Assembly: GCF_000735605.1 (NCBI RefSeq)
Contig: NZ_JPKG01000017.1
Span: 1 to 64,000 of the forward strand
Source: Allobosea sp. LC85
GTDB taxonomy: Bacteria > Pseudomonadota > Alphaproteobacteria > Rhizobiales > Beijerinckiaceae
Direction: 5' to 3'
DNA: 64,000 nucleotides
In this document: piece by piece, positions 52,764 to 61,891 of the stretch
How positions within the stretch are numbered: the stretch's first letter is position 1
Layout of the letters: each line of letters starts with the position of its first letter
Program-made: the position numbers and the translations under genes
Notes under the pieces: model-generated
What the model saw: only the letters and a program-made list of their open reading frames with translations
Databases searched by the model: none
What the model was told of the DNA's origin: nothing

Positions 52764-54191
52764 TCAGTCGTCGGCAGGCACGGCAGGGAACCGGGCGGCA
52801 ATGGCCTTGACGACCAAGCCCATATGGGAACCGAGCGACCCCTTGACGGTGACGACGTCCCCGGCCCGGATGGCGTCCAGGACAAGCGGTGCAAGCTCGC
52901 TCGACTGCGCGGCATAAGCGCCACGCATGCCGGATGGCAAGATGTCGTAAAGTCCGCGCATCAGCGGCCCACAGGCAAAGACCCGGTCGATCGCGTTTCC
53001 GGTGATGGGCTCCACGAGCCCCGCGTGCAGCTCCGGAGCACTCGGACCGAGCTCCCGCATGTCGCCCAGTACTGCGACACGGCGGCCTCGTCCGGTCACC
53101 GGAATGCGACCGAGATTCTCGATTGCAGCCCGGACCGAAGCCGGGTTGCCGTTATAGCTCTCGTCGATCAGCGTGAACGGGCCGGATGGCGTGCTCAGCA
53201 TCTGGCGAGCGCCACGACCAGCTGGCGGCGTGAGGTCGCCGAGCGCGAGCGCCGCCAGTGCCAGATCAGCGCCGACGGCCTCGACCGCGGCGAGAACCGC
53301 AAGCGAGTTCAGCACGATATGCTTGCCCGGACTGCCGAGTCGGTAGGTCACAGGCTTGCCGAGCACCACCGCGTCGACCGTCGAGACATCAGGCTTGAGC
53401 GAGCAGGATAGGAGCCTGACATCGGCATCGGCACGCTCGCCGAAGCTGATGACCCGCCCGGCAGGGCTCTCCTCGGCCAGGCGCCGCAGCAGCTCCGCCT
53501 GTGCAATGTCGGCATTGATGATGGCGGTGCCGCCCGGCTTCAGCCCTGTGAAGATCGCGGCCTTTTCCTCGGCGATCCCCTCGATCGACTCGAAGGCAGC
53601 CAGATGGACGGGCTGGACAGTGGTGATGATCGCGACGTCCGGTGAAACCATCTTGGCGAGTGGCAGGATCTCGCCCGGATTGCTCATGCCGATCTCGTAG
53701 ACGCCGTAGCGCACCGAAGCCGGCGTGCGCGTCAGCGTCAGCGGCACGCCCCAGTGATTGTTGTAGGATGCGACGGGAGCATGGGTCTCGCCCTGGCGGG
53801 ACAGGACGAGTCTCAAGGCCTCCTTGGTGCCGGTCTTGCCGACCGATCCGGTTACCGCGACGACCGCGGCCTTGAGCTCGGCCCGGCGAGCCATGCCGGC
53901 CAATTCCATCGCGTGCAGCACGTCGGAAACGACGGCGCACGACCCTGCCCCGACAAAGCCTGCAGCATGGGCTTCATCGATGACGGCAAGGGCCGCGCCC
54001 TTTGCGAGGGCGGCCTCGACGAATTCATGACCATCGCGTTCGCCGCCCTTGATCGCGAAAAATACGTCGCCGGGTTGCAGCGTCCGGGTGTCGATCGAAG
54101 CGCCGGTCACAGCGGCAGGCATATCGCCGTGCAGACTGGCTCCCATGGCGCCGATCAGACGCTCTCCCGACCACAAAGGCACGCCGCTCAT
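52764..54191 (-). CDS. murF: MurF, adds D-Ala-D-Ala
   Basis: A 475-residue Mur ligase adding D-alanyl-D-alanine to UDP-MurNAc-tripeptide. ASIDTRTLQPGDVFFAIKG is the MurF N-terminal domain, VVAVTGSVGKTGTKEALRLV the P-loop, NNHWGVPLTLTR and DESYNGNPASVRAAIENL later blocks. ATG 54191 overlaps the murE stop as ATGA. Confidence 0.97.
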   Translation of the reverse strand: MSGVPLWSGERLIGAMGASLHGDMPAAVTGASIDTRTLQPGDVFFAIKGGERDGHEFVEAALAKGAALAVIDEAHAAGFVGAGSCAVVSDVLHAMELAGMARRAELKAAVVAVTGSVGKTGTKEALRLVLSRQGETHAPVASYNNHWGVPLTLTRTPASVRYGVYEIGMSNPGEILPLAKMVSPDVAIITTVQPVHLAAFESIEGIAEEKAAIFTGLKPGGTAIINADIAQAELLRRLAEESPAGRVISFGERADADVRLLSCSLKPDVSTVDAVVLGKPVTYRLGSPGKHIVLNSLAVLAAVEAVGADLALAALALGDLTPPAGRGARQMLSTPSGPFTLIDESYNGNPASVRAAIENLGRIPVTGRGRRVAVLGDMRELGPSAPELHAGLVEPITGNAIDRVFACGPLMRGLYDILPSGMRGAYAAQSSELAPLVLDAIRAGDVVTVKGSLGSHMGLVVKAIAARFPAVPADD

Positions 54192-55645
54192 GCTTCGATC
54201 TCCGCGATGGCCGTCCGCACCACGTCGTGATCGGAGAAAGGCAAGGTCCGATCGCCTACGATCTGGCCGGTTTCATGGCCTTTTCCAGCCACGACGAGAA
54301 GATCCCCAGGGGCGATCAGGCCGACTGCGGTGCGAATGGCCTCCGTCCGGTCGCCTATTTCACGCAGCCCCGGAGCGGCCGCCAGGATCTCGGCGCGGAT
54401 AGCAGCGGGATTTTCGCTGCGTGGGTTGTCGTCGGTGACGATCGCGATATCGGAGCGCTCGGCCGCAATGCGCCCCATGATCGGGCGCTTGCCGCGATCG
54501 CGGTCGCCGCCGCAGCCGAAGACGCAGATCAATCGCCCGGGTGCATAGGGCCGCAAGGTCGCCAATACGGCCGCCAGCGCATCCGGCTTATGGGCATAGT
54601 CGACGATGACGAGGCCGCCCTTGATCTCGCCGACACGCTCGAGCCGCCCAGCCACGCCGCGTAGCCCCGAAATCGCCTGCAGCGATGAATCTTCATCTTC
54701 GCCCGTTGCGATTGCGAGACCAGCTGCAACCAGTGCATTGCCGGCCATGAAGTCGCCGACCAGAGGCAGCACGACCTCCAGGTCGCGCTGCTTGGTCCGA
54801 ATTCTGAGCCGCTGCGAAAAACCTTCGCGCGCCGCGCCGAGCAGGGTCAGCGTTTCACCTGCCTTGCCGATGCCGATCACCGGATGCCCCTTGGCGAGCG
54901 CGGCCTGCGCTGCCTCGGCGGCGTAAGGCTCGTCGCGATTGATCACGACCGGCGCTCCATCCGGCAGAAGCTCCCAGAGCCTCAGCTTGGCAGCGAGATA
55001 ATCGGCCACGCTCGGATGATAATCGAGATGGTCGTGCCCGAGATTGAGGAAGGCGCCTGCTTTCAATCTCACCCCGTCCAGGCGGCGCTGGTCTAGTCCG
55101 TGGGAGGACGCTTCCATCGCGAGATGGCTGATGCCCTCGCCGGCAAGCTTGTCGAGCGAGGCGTGCAGGGAGAGCGGATCCGGCGTGGTCAGGGAACCGT
55201 AATCAGCTCCCTTCGACGTCACGACGCCAATCGTGCCGAGACTGGCGGCTTCATGGCCCAATGCCGAGAAGATCTGACGGGTGAAGTCGGCAACCGAGGA
55301 TTTACCGCTGGTCCCGGTCACCGCGACGATCGTGCCGGGCTGGCGCGGATGCACCCGCGCGGCCGCAAGCGCCAGAGCCCGGCGCGGGTCGTCGACGCGG
55401 GCGAAGGCCACCGACGCTTCGAGATCTGCGGGACGCGCATGATCTGTGACGATGGCGGCTGCACCGCGCGCCACGGCATCTGCGACAAAGCGCGCGCCGT
55501 CTGTCCTGGCGCCCGCATAGGCGACAAAGACGTCCCCCGGCTTGACCTTGCGGCTGTCCATCGCAACCCCGCCGACACGGCGGGACGCATCTTCGGCGAA
55601 TGCCCCGGGGAAGAGTTCACCGAGACTGAATTCGCTGCTGCCCAT
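54188..55645 (-). CDS. murE: MurE, adds meso-diaminopimelate
   Basis: A 485-residue Mur ligase. VAVTGTSGKSSVADFTRQIF is the P-loop; LTTPDPLSLHASL and HLAMEASSHGLDQRRLDG follow. The DNPR motif (TDDNPRSENP) is specific for meso-diaminopimelate as substrate, so the peptidoglycan is of the DAP type. ATG 55645, 25 bases after ftsI. Confidence 0.97.
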   Translation of the reverse strand: MGSSEFSLGELFPGAFAEDASRRVGGVAMDSRKVKPGDVFVAYAGARTDGARFVADAVARGAAAIVTDHARPADLEASVAFARVDDPRRALALAAARVHPRQPGTIVAVTGTSGKSSVADFTRQIFSALGHEAASLGTIGVVTSKGADYGSLTTPDPLSLHASLDKLAGEGISHLAMEASSHGLDQRRLDGVRLKAGAFLNLGHDHLDYHPSVADYLAAKLRLWELLPDGAPVVINRDEPYAAEAAQAALAKGHPVIGIGKAGETLTLLGAAREGFSQRLRIRTKQRDLEVVLPLVGDFMAGNALVAAGLAIATGEDEDSSLQAISGLRGVAGRLERVGEIKGGLVIVDYAHKPDALAAVLATLRPYAPGRLICVFGCGGDRDRGKRPIMGRIAAERSDIAIVTDDNPRSENPAAIRAEILAAAPGLREIGDRTEAIRTAVGLIAPGDLLVVAGKGHETGQIVGDRTLPFSDHDVVRTAIAEIEA

Positions 55646-55670
55646 GATCTCGCCTGTCAGTTTCGTTGCT

Positions 55671-57452
55671 TCAGCGCGTTCCCCAGGCGCCGAGCTTCGC
55701 CATCAACGGGAACGGAGCGACCGGCGGCTCGAAACGCGGCGGCAAGCCGAGGACCGGCGCCGCACGCTCGATGACCTTGCCGGTCGTGATACCGGCATTC
55801 CAGGCGGCGGTCGAATAGCCGCCGCTCTCGGCATAGCCCTTGGGCTCGTCATAGATCGAGAGGAACAGATAGCGCGGCTTGTCCGCTGGCACGATCGCCA
55901 TGAAGGTCGTGAAGTTGCGGTTCTTGGCGTAGCGCCCGCCAATGACCTTTTCGGCCGTGCCGGTCTTGCCGCCGACAAAATAGCCCGGGACATCCGCTTT
56001 GCGGGCAGAGCCGCGCTCGCCATTGAGACGCATGATATAGCGCATCGCCTCGGAGGTTTCCGGCTTGATGACGCGAAGCCCCAGGCGCTTGGCGTCCTCC
56101 TCCGAGCGCTTGACGAAGGTTGGAGTGATCAGATTGCCGCCATTGACCAGGGCCCCGACAGCGGCGAGTGCCTGGATCGGCGCAACCGCGAGGCCGTGAC
56201 CGAAGGCAATGGTCGCGGTGTTGAGCTCGCCCCAGCGCGGCGGGATGAGCGGTTCGGCGCTCTCGGGCAATTCGGTCCGCATGCGATCGAGCTGGGCCAT
56301 CTTGCGCAGGAAGGCCTTGTGGCCCTCGACGCCGACAGACAGCGCCATCTTGACCGAACCCATGTTCGACGAATGCACGAACACCTCGGGGACGGTCAGT
56401 GTCCGGCCGGTGCCATGGTATTCGCGAATGACATGGCGGCCGAAGCGCATCATGCCGCCGGCGGTCGAATAGGTGGAGTTGATGTTCGCCTTGCCGGAGT
56501 CGAGCGCCATCGCAACCGTCAGCGCCTTGAAGGTCGAGCCCATCTCGTAGACACCGACATTGATCCGGTTGATGCGGTCCTTCTCATGCGCATCGACCGG
56601 GTTGCTCGGATCATAGTCAGGAAGAGAAACCGAAGCGATCATCTCGCCTGTCGTCACATCCATGATCGCGCCCGCCGCCGCGATGGCCCGGTACTTCTCC
56701 ATACCTTTGACCAGTTCGTCGCGCAGCAGGTGCTGCACGCGCAGGTCGATCGACAGCGCCACGGGCTTGAGATCCGACCCCTGGGTCGCAAGACCGGCGC
56801 CGTTCAGGTCCTGCAGCCCCTGCGAGTCGATGTATTTCTCTATGCCGGCAATGCCGACATTGTCGACATTGGCAAAGCCGAGCACATGCGCCGCTGCCGG
56901 CCCGTTCGGGTAAACGCGCTTGTTCTCCGGCACGAAGCCGACGCCGGGAATGCCGAGGCGATGAACCTCCGCCTGCTGGCGCGGCGTGATCTCGCGCTTG
57001 ACCCAGATGAAGCCGCGTTTGGTGCCGAGCCTGTCGCGCAGATCCTTCGCGTCGAGATCGGGCAGCACGGCGGTCAGCAGCTCCGTTGCCTCGTCCTTGT
57101 CGAGAATCTTGCGCGGCTCGGCGAAGACCGAGACGGTCCTGACGTCGGTCGCGAGAACGGTTCCGTTCCGGTCGACGATATCAGGCCGTGCGGCCGAGAT
57201 CGCGTTGGAGGTCGCGCGGCGCAGACCGACCTGCTCGTTCGGCAAGGTGGCGAGCATCACCAGACGGCCGGTAATGGCCAGGAACAGGGCGGAGAAGCCC
57301 AGGATCACGAGACCGACGCGCGGCTGGCTCTTCTCGCCGCTCATCCGGAAGACATCGCGCAGGAAGTGGAGCCGACCGCGCGGCACCGACTGGCCTTCCT
57401 CGATATTGTCCGGGCGCAGGTGATCTGTCGCAGAGAGCTTCGGCTCCGTCAT
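55671..57452 (-). CDS. ftsI: septal transpeptidase FtsI (PBP3)
   Basis: A 593-residue class B penicillin-binding protein cross-linking septal peptidoglycan. It has one N-terminal transmembrane helix (about 47-66), a non-catalytic pedestal, then the acyl-serine tetrad STFK with S306, SSN at 361-363 and KTGT at 496-499. ATG 57452 overlaps the ftsL stop as ATGA. Works with FtsW. A beta-lactam target. Confidence 0.97.
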   Translation of the reverse strand: MTEPKLSATDHLRPDNIEEGQSVPRGRLHFLRDVFRMSGEKSQPRVGLVILGFSALFLAITGRLVMLATLPNEQVGLRRATSNAISAARPDIVDRNGTVLATDVRTVSVFAEPRKILDKDEATELLTAVLPDLDAKDLRDRLGTKRGFIWVKREITPRQQAEVHRLGIPGVGFVPENKRVYPNGPAAAHVLGFANVDNVGIAGIEKYIDSQGLQDLNGAGLATQGSDLKPVALSIDLRVQHLLRDELVKGMEKYRAIAAAGAIMDVTTGEMIASVSLPDYDPSNPVDAHEKDRINRINVGVYEMGSTFKALTVAMALDSGKANINSTYSTAGGMMRFGRHVIREYHGTGRTLTVPEVFVHSSNMGSVKMALSVGVEGHKAFLRKMAQLDRMRTELPESAEPLIPPRWGELNTATIAFGHGLAVAPIQALAAVGALVNGGNLITPTFVKRSEEDAKRLGLRVIKPETSEAMRYIMRLNGERGSARKADVPGYFVGGKTGTAEKVIGGRYAKNRNFTTFMAIVPADKPRYLFLSIYDEPKGYAESGGYSTAAWNAGITTGKVIERAAPVLGLPPRFEPPVAPFPLMAKLGAWGTR

Positions 57453-57838
57453 GGGCGGGCTCCCGGCGTGGTGACGCCACTCGTCTTGCGATCCCTCGGC
57501 GTCTCGGTCGGCAGACCGAGGCCGAGATCCTCAAGCTTGCGGCCGATGGAATCCACCTTCGGGCCGCGGTTCGGGATATCCGAGGCGCGCACGACCTGCG
57601 TCACCGTGAACGGCTGGAGGTCGAGATGGCGCTCGGTCAGTGCCTGCAACCGATCAGGCCGGTTCAGGAACTGCCATTCGGCCTTGAGCACGGCGATCGC
57701 ATCGCGCTCGCGCTGCGCCTTGGCCTTGAGCTTTTGCAACTGCTCGGATTCGAGCGTCGTCTCGTATTTGATCGTGTAGGCATAGAGCGCCGAGGAGACC
57801 AGTGCGCAGATCGCGACCACATGCAGGAGCTTGATCAT
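57449..57838 (-). CDS. ftsL: cell division protein FtsL
   Basis: A 129-residue bitopic protein. A transmembrane helix spans about 4-22, then a short coiled coil (TTLESEQLQKLKAKAQRERD, about 27-46) and LQALTERHLDLQPFT, the FtsL/DivIC-type ending. The last 45 residues are a Pro-rich tail. ATG 57838, two bases after rsmH; the stop overlaps ftsI. Links FtsQ/FtsB to FtsWI. Confidence 0.9.
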   Translation of the reverse strand: MIKLLHVVAICALVSSALYAYTIKYETTLESEQLQKLKAKAQRERDAIAVLKAEWQFLNRPDRLQALTERHLDLQPFTVTQVVRASDIPNRGPKVDSIGRKLEDLGLGLPTETPRDRKTSGVTTPGARP

Positions 57839-57840
57839 CC

Positions 57841-58881
57841 CTAGGGTCTCCGGCGAGGCTGCGGTGACGGCACGCCTGCAAGCGCAGTGAGTTCAGCCTC
57901 CGGCCCGCGAGCCGGGGCAGCAGTGCGTTGCGCAGCGCGCAATTTGGCGGAACGAGCGCGCGGATTGCTCCGCATCTCCTCTTCGGAAGGCGCGACTGCT
58001 CCCCTGGTCACCAGCGAGAAGGTCGCGGCTGGCGCTGTCGTGGCTGGCGCATGGCGCGAAGCGGCCGGCGCGCGCCCGGAACGGGTCGCCAGGAACTGCT
58101 TGACGATGCGGTCCTCAAGCGAATGAAAGGTCACGACGGCCAGGCGCCCGCCCTCGCCCAGCACCTCCTCGGCAGCGTGCAGGGCCCGCACCAATTCGCC
58201 GAGCTCGTCATTGACCGCGATGCGCAAGGCCTGGAATACCCGCGTCGCCGGGTGCGCGCCGCCGGGCTCCGCCCAGACGATGCTGGCCACGAGATCGGCC
58301 AGTTGCTTCGTCGTCGTCAGCGGCGCCTTGCGCCGGGCCTCGACGATCGCGCGCGCGACGCCTCGCGAGCGACGCTCCTCGCCATAATGATAGAAGATGT
58401 TGGCGAGCAGTCCCTCTTCGGCCTCGTTGACGAGGTCGGCGGCACTCTGCCCATCCCGGCCCATGCGCATGTCGAGCGGGCCATCGAAGCGGAACGAGAA
58501 ACCGCGCTCTGCCTCGTCGATCTGCATCGAGGAGACGCCGATATCGAGCACGACACCGTCCAGCGGCATCATCTTGAACAGCCGCGCTTCCTTGGCGAGG
58601 TCTCCGAAGCATGCCTGCGACAAGATCAGCCGCCCGTTCATTTCGGCGACCAACCCTGCCCCGCCGGCGATTGCCGTCGGGTCGCGGTCGAGCGCGAGCA
58701 AGGTCGCCGTCGGCTCTCGCTCCAGCAGCTGGCGAGAATAGCCGCCAGCGCCAAAGGTGCCGTCGAGATAGCGTCCCCCCGGCTTGATCGCGAGCGCGTC
58801 GATAGCTTCCGCCATGAGGACCGGAACATGTCGGGTCGATCCGCCAGCGGCCCCGTGATCCCGGCTGCCGTGCCCCGTCAT
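57841..58881 (-). CDS. rsmH: 16S rRNA (cytosine-1402-N4)-methyltransferase
   Basis: A 346-residue SAM methyltransferase (MraW) modifying C1402 of 16S r[17 protein letters not shown] and [17 protein letters not shown] form the SAM motif region; [29 protein letters not shown] is the conserved central stretch, and [15 protein letters not shown] the catalytic-side motif. ATG 58881 overlaps the mraZ stop as ATGA; the longer frame to 59532 lies in mraZ and is spurious. Confidence 0.97.
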   Translation of the reverse strand: MTGHGSRDHGAAGGSTRHVPVLMAEAIDALAIKPGGRYLDGTFGAGGYSRQLLEREPTATLLALDRDPTAIAGGAGLVAEMNGRLILSQACFGDLAKEARLFKMMPLDGVVLDIGVSSMQIDEAERGFSFRFDGPLDMRMGRDGQSAADLVNEAEEGLLANIFYHYGEERRSRGVARAIVEARRKAPLTTTKQLADLVASIVWAEPGGAHPATRVFQALRIAVNDELGELVRALHAAEEVLGEGGRLAVVTFHSLEDRIVKQFLATRSGRAPAASRHAPATTAPAATFSLVTRGAVAPSEEEMRSNPRARSAKLRAAQRTAAPARGPEAELTALAGVPSPQPRRRP

Positions 58882-59357
58882 GCGCCTGTCGCTCCCGGTG
58901 AAGTCGTCATGTGCGAACCCAGCGTGCGCTTGACGTCGCGCAAGCGGCTGCGCGCCGCCTCCAGATGTGACTGGAAGCGGGCCGGCTCCCAGATCTGAAA
59001 CTTGTGGCCATGGCCCACGAAGGTGACCGCATCGGCGATGCCGGCATGCGCCCTCAGGGTCTCGCTGAGCATGATACGCCCTTCCGGATCGACCTTCAGC
59101 ACCTCCGAGGTGCCGTTCAGCGCTGTCGAGAGAGATTCCCACTCGTCCGAAAAGGGAGAAAAGCGGGAGAGAATGTCGTCGATGGTGGCTCGCAGCGCGT
59201 GGCCGCCCGCATCGAGCGCTTCCAGGTCGAGCGAGGGATGGACGTAAAGCCCTTCGTAGCCATCCTTCGCCAGGACGGCGCGAAAGCTCGCGGGGATCGA
59301 GACGCGCCCCTTGGCATCCAGCCGATTGGTGAAATTCGAGACGAAGCGGTCCGTCAA
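58878..59357 (-). CDS. mraZ: MraZ, transcriptional regulator of the dcw cluster
   Basis: A 159-residue protein with two SpoVT/AbrB-like swapped-hairpin domains. [22 protein letters not shown] is the first and [22 protein letters not shown] the second. In E. coli MraZ represses its own operon by binding TGGGN repeats in the promoter, and such an array is present here about 150 bases upstream. The start is TTG 59357 (MTDRFVSN) with GGGAGG five bases ahead; no ATG fits. First gene of the cluster. Confidence 0.92.
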   Translation of the reverse strand: MTDRFVSNFTNRLDAKGRVSIPASFRAVLAKDGYEGLYVHPSLDLEALDAGGHALRATIDDILSRFSPFSDEWESLSTALNGTSEVLKVDPEGRIMLSETLRAHAGIADAVTFVGHGHKFQIWEPARFQSHLEAARSRLRDVKRTLGSHMTTSPGATGA

Positions 59358-59505
59358 CGCCGCCTCCCGGCTCGCTCCCCACCGGCGCGTAGCAGCGCCT
59401 CGGCGGCGGGTTCGAGGCCTCCCATCGAAGCAGGCACAGCAGGGTCGAGACGCAAGATCCGCGCGGCACACGGACCTTGTTCTGCGTTCTGCCTGCCGGC
59501 TTCGA

Positions 59506-59550
59506 CGGGATGATTTGGGATAGCATGGGCAAATTTGGGCGTCAATGGAA
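59506..59550. promoter_or_regulatory. MraZ box: five TGGGN units at exact 10-bp spacing
   Basis: CGGGA (59506), TGGGA (59516), TGGGC (59526), TGGGC (59536), TGGAA (59546), each separated by five bases. Three are perfect TGGGN, the outer two are degenerate. This is the MraZ operator pattern known in E. coli. Confidence 0.85.
59517..59545 (-). promoter_or_regulatory. candidate sigma-70 promoter of the dcw cluster
   Basis: On the minus strand TTGACG (59545-59540) and TATCCC (59522-59517) are separated by exactly 17 bases, pointing to mraZ. Both hexamers lie inside the MraZ box, as expected for autorepression. Confidence 0.55.
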
Positions 59551-59710
59551 TCGCGTTCACCGACGCAGTGACGCCGGCCCTGCTTCGCATCACAGCCTGT
59601 TAAGGTTAAGCATCCGTAAGCGCGGGCGTTTTCTCGGGAATCCGGGACGCACAAGCGCTCGCCTGCGGCGTCCCGGCCGGGCGACCTGGATGAAAAATGT
59701 CGCGGAGGGT

Positions 59711-60193
59711 TTACGCCGGTCCGTCGGCAGCCGTGAGCAGCGCCTGGCGCAGCCTATGCAGATCTTCGGTCAGCGCGGCGACCCGCTCCGCCGAACCGCC
59801 GATCGCGCAGACCATCCTTTCAGGCACGCGACGCGCCCTCTCGCTGAGCGCCCGTCCTGCTTCGGTCAGGCTCAGCCGGACCTGCCGCTCATCCCGGCGG
59901 TCGCGCTCGCGGCGGACCAGACCAGCGACCTCCAGCCGTTTCAGCAATGGCGTCAGCGTGCCGGAATCGAGCATCAATCGCTCGCCGATCTCCTTCATCG
60001 TCACGCCGTCATGATCCCACAAGACAAGCATGACGAGATATTGCGGGTAGGTCAGGCCGAGTTCAGCAAGCACCGTACGATAGAGGCGGGTGAAGGCATG
60101 CCCCGCAGAATAGATCGCGAAACAGAGCTGCTCCTCCGCCTTCGGAAGTGGGGTGGCGGGAACCTTCGGCGTCATCATCTCTTCGTTTGGCAT
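59711..60193 (-). CDS. ohrR: OhrR, organic-hydroperoxide-sensing MarR repressor
   Basis: A 160-residue MarR-family repressor. The sensor cysteine is C24 in EEQLCFAIYSA, and C129 provides a second cysteine, so it is likely the two-cysteine (Xanthomonas-like) type. The winged helix is about 64-110 (MKEIGERLMLDSGTLTPLLK, RRERDRRDERQVRLSLTEAG). It is divergent from ohr with a perfect palindromic operator between. Oxidation by organic peroxides releases DNA and opens ohr expression. Confidence 0.95.
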   Translation of the reverse strand: MPNEEMMTPKVPATPLPKAEEQLCFAIYSAGHAFTRLYRTVLAELGLTYPQYLVMLVLWDHDGVTMKEIGERLMLDSGTLTPLLKRLEVAGLVRRERDRRDERQVRLSLTEAGRALSERARRVPERMVCAIGGSAERVAALTEDLHRLRQALLTAADGPA

Positions 60194-60272
60194 GAAGCGA
60201 CGGGCCCTTCAAACTCCAGGCTTTCCGCGGCCCGATCACCGATCACCGATCCGTGATGCGCGTGTCATCCTG

Positions 60273-60301
60273 TTGACAATTTAATTGTGCACAATCTAAA
60301 T
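60273..60301 (+). promoter_or_regulatory. ohr promoter overlapped by the OhrR operator
   Basis: TTGACA (60273-60278), 17 bases, then CTAAAT (60296-60301) as a weak -10. The operator ACAATTTAATTGT (60276-60288) is a perfect palindrome and TTGTGCACAA (60285-60294) a second. Both cover the promoter spacer. Confidence 0.75.
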
Positions 60302-60338
60302 CGACATGCAAGTTCCCCCGAGCCCAAGGAGTTCGATC

Positions 60339-60764
60339 ATGAAGATCCTCTACACCGCTCATGGCTCCGCCACCGGCGGCCGTGAAGGCGAGGCAGCCAC
60401 CGACACGGGCAACGTCAAGCTGGTGCTGAATACGCCGAAGGAGCTGGGCGGCGGGGGCGGCGACGGCACCAATCCCGAACAGCTGTTCTCGATGGGCTAT
60501 TCCGCCTGCTTCCTCGGTGCGCTGAAGTTCGTCGCCGGCAAGGAGCAGGTAAAGATTCCGCCGGAGGCGCGCGTCAGCGCCGATGTCGGCATCGGCCCGC
60601 GCGACGACGGCACTGGCTTCGGCATCGCCGTGAAACTGACCATCTCGGTCCCGGGCGTCGACAAGGCCGTGGTCGAGGACCTCGTCAGGAAGGCCCATAT
60701 CGTCTGCCCGTATTCCCACGCGACGCGCGGAAATATCGACGTTGATCTCCAGGTTGCGGCCTGA
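60339..60764 (+). CDS. ohr: organic hydroperoxide reductase Ohr
   Basis: A 141-residue thiol peroxidase reducing organic and fatty-acid hydroperoxides with dihydrolipoamide. Catalytic C57 is in GYSACFLGAL and resolving C123 in IVCPYSHATRGN. The AAGGAG site gives ATG 60339. Regulated by the divergent ohrR through the palindrome between them. Confidence 0.97.
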   Translation: MKILYTAHGSATGGREGEAATDTGNVKLVLNTPKELGGGGGDGTNPEQLFSMGYSACFLGALKFVAGKEQVKIPPEARVSADVGIGPRDDGTGFGIAVKLTISVPGVDKAVVEDLVRKAHIVCPYSHATRGNIDVDLQVAA

Positions 60765-60893
60765 GGCGACGCTGCCCATCTGAACTCTCGTGGCCGGACA
60801 CCAACCCGACCACGAGACGATCAAGCCGGGCGCAAGACAGGCGCAGGCATCGTTTCCGGACGCTTTCGATCCCTCTCGCCTCTGGAACAGACC

Positions 60894-61847
60894 ATGTTCA
60901 ACCGCCGCAACTTCCTCGCCGGCGCGGCTGCAACCAGCATGCTGCCCGCACTCCCCGCTCTTGCCCGCGCTCCGCAAACGGCAGCGCAGGTTGCAGGCAT
61001 TTATCGCCGCAAGGTCGGCGATATCGAAGTCACTGCCATTCTCGATGGCTATATTCCACTGAATGCCCAGGCCTTCCTCGGCGCGGATCCCGCCCAGGTC
61101 AAACAGATCCTGGCCACCGCGGGCTTGGGCGAGAGCTTGCCGACCTCGGTCAATGCCTTCGTCGTCAACACCCGCGAGCGGACCTACCTTGTCGACACCG
61201 GCACTGGCTTCAACATGGCCTTCGGCCCGACGATGGGACGCGCAGAAGGCAATCTGCGCGCAGCTGGCATCGATCCGGCACAGGTCGACGCGGTGATCCT
61301 GACCCATGCCCACCCGGATCATGCCGAGGGCCTTCTGACGGCAGAGAAGACAGCGCGCTTCCCCAATGCCGAACTGATCATCAGCGAGGCCGAATACGCC
61401 TTCTGGCATGACGAGGGCGTGCTCGCCCAGGCGCCAGCTGAAGCCAAGCCTTTCTTCGCCTCGGCCCGCAATTCGCTCGCCCCCTATGCGAGCCGCACCC
61501 GCAAGGTGAAACCCGGCGAGGTCGCGCCTGGCCTCAGCCTCGAGCTGGTACCGGGCCATACGCCTGGCCATAGCCTGCTCCGGATCAGTTCGGGTTCCGA
61601 GCAGCTCATGCTTGTGGGCGATACCATCCACAATGCCGCGATTCAGACGGCACGCCCCGACATCGCCTTCGTCTTCGATCTTGATGGCAAACAGGCAGCC
61701 GCCTCGCGCAAACGCGTGCTCGACATGGTGGCGAGCGACGGTGTCCTGATCACCGGCTCGCATATCGCCTTCCCGGGCTTCGGCAAGGTGATGAAGGACG
61801 GCGCGGCCTTCAAGTTCGTGCCGGCCGAATGGACCTACGCACTGTGA
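60894..61847 (+). CDS. secreted metallo-beta-lactamase-fold hydrolase
   Basis: 317 residues. The N-terminal RRNFLAGAAATSMLPALPALARA is a signal of the twin-arginine type (two Arg, hydrophobic core). The zinc-binding motif HAHPDH is at 138-143, with GHTPGHS and later metal residues DTIHN and GSHIAFPG. It resembles quorum-quenching lactonases and other MBL hydrolases, but the substrate is unknown. It follows ohr on the same strand with about 130 bases between. Confidence 0.87.
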   Translation: MFNRRNFLAGAAATSMLPALPALARAPQTAAQVAGIYRRKVGDIEVTAILDGYIPLNAQAFLGADPAQVKQILATAGLGESLPTSVNAFVVNTRERTYLVDTGTGFNMAFGPTMGRAEGNLRAAGIDPAQVDAVILTHAHPDHAEGLLTAEKTARFPNAELIISEAEYAFWHDEGVLAQAPAEAKPFFASARNSLAPYASRTRKVKPGEVAPGLSLELVPGHTPGHSLLRISSGSEQLMLVGDTIHNAAIQTARPDIAFVFDLDGKQAAASRKRVLDMVASDGVLITGSHIAFPGFGKVMKDGAAFKFVPAEWTYAL

Positions 61848-61857
61848 AAGACGCGAA

Positions 61858-61875
61858 GAGCGGCATAGGCCGCTC
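61858..61875. terminator. hairpin between the MBL gene and rnpB
   Basis: GAGCGGC (61858-61864) and GCCGCTC (61869-61875) form a perfect 7-bp stem with loop ATAG. On the minus strand it is followed by TTCGCGTCTTT, so it may end rnpB. Confidence 0.65.
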
Positions 61876-61891
61876 GTTGCCCTGCGGGGCA

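Larger units (their letters stand above)
59358..59710. other. intergenic region holding mraZ control sequences
   Basis: 353 bases between converging ohrR (stop side) and mraZ (start side). It contains the MraZ box and a promoter (59506-59550) and, further upstream, GTTAAGGTTAAGCATCCGTAAG-like sequence (59597-59618) that only half matches a CtrA site. No gene was recognised. Confidence 0.6.

Noticed and set aside
57841..59532. rsmH extended to 563 residues, and likewise murB to 451 and folA to 277
   Set aside because: In each case the extra codons lie in the upstream gene in another frame; ATGA/GTGA overlaps and homology place the starts downstream.
59597..59612. TTAAGGTTAAGCATCCGTAAG upstream of mraZ as a CtrA site
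   Set aside because: Spacings between TTAA-like words are two and seven, and the seven-spaced pair ends in TAAG, so it does not fit the box.
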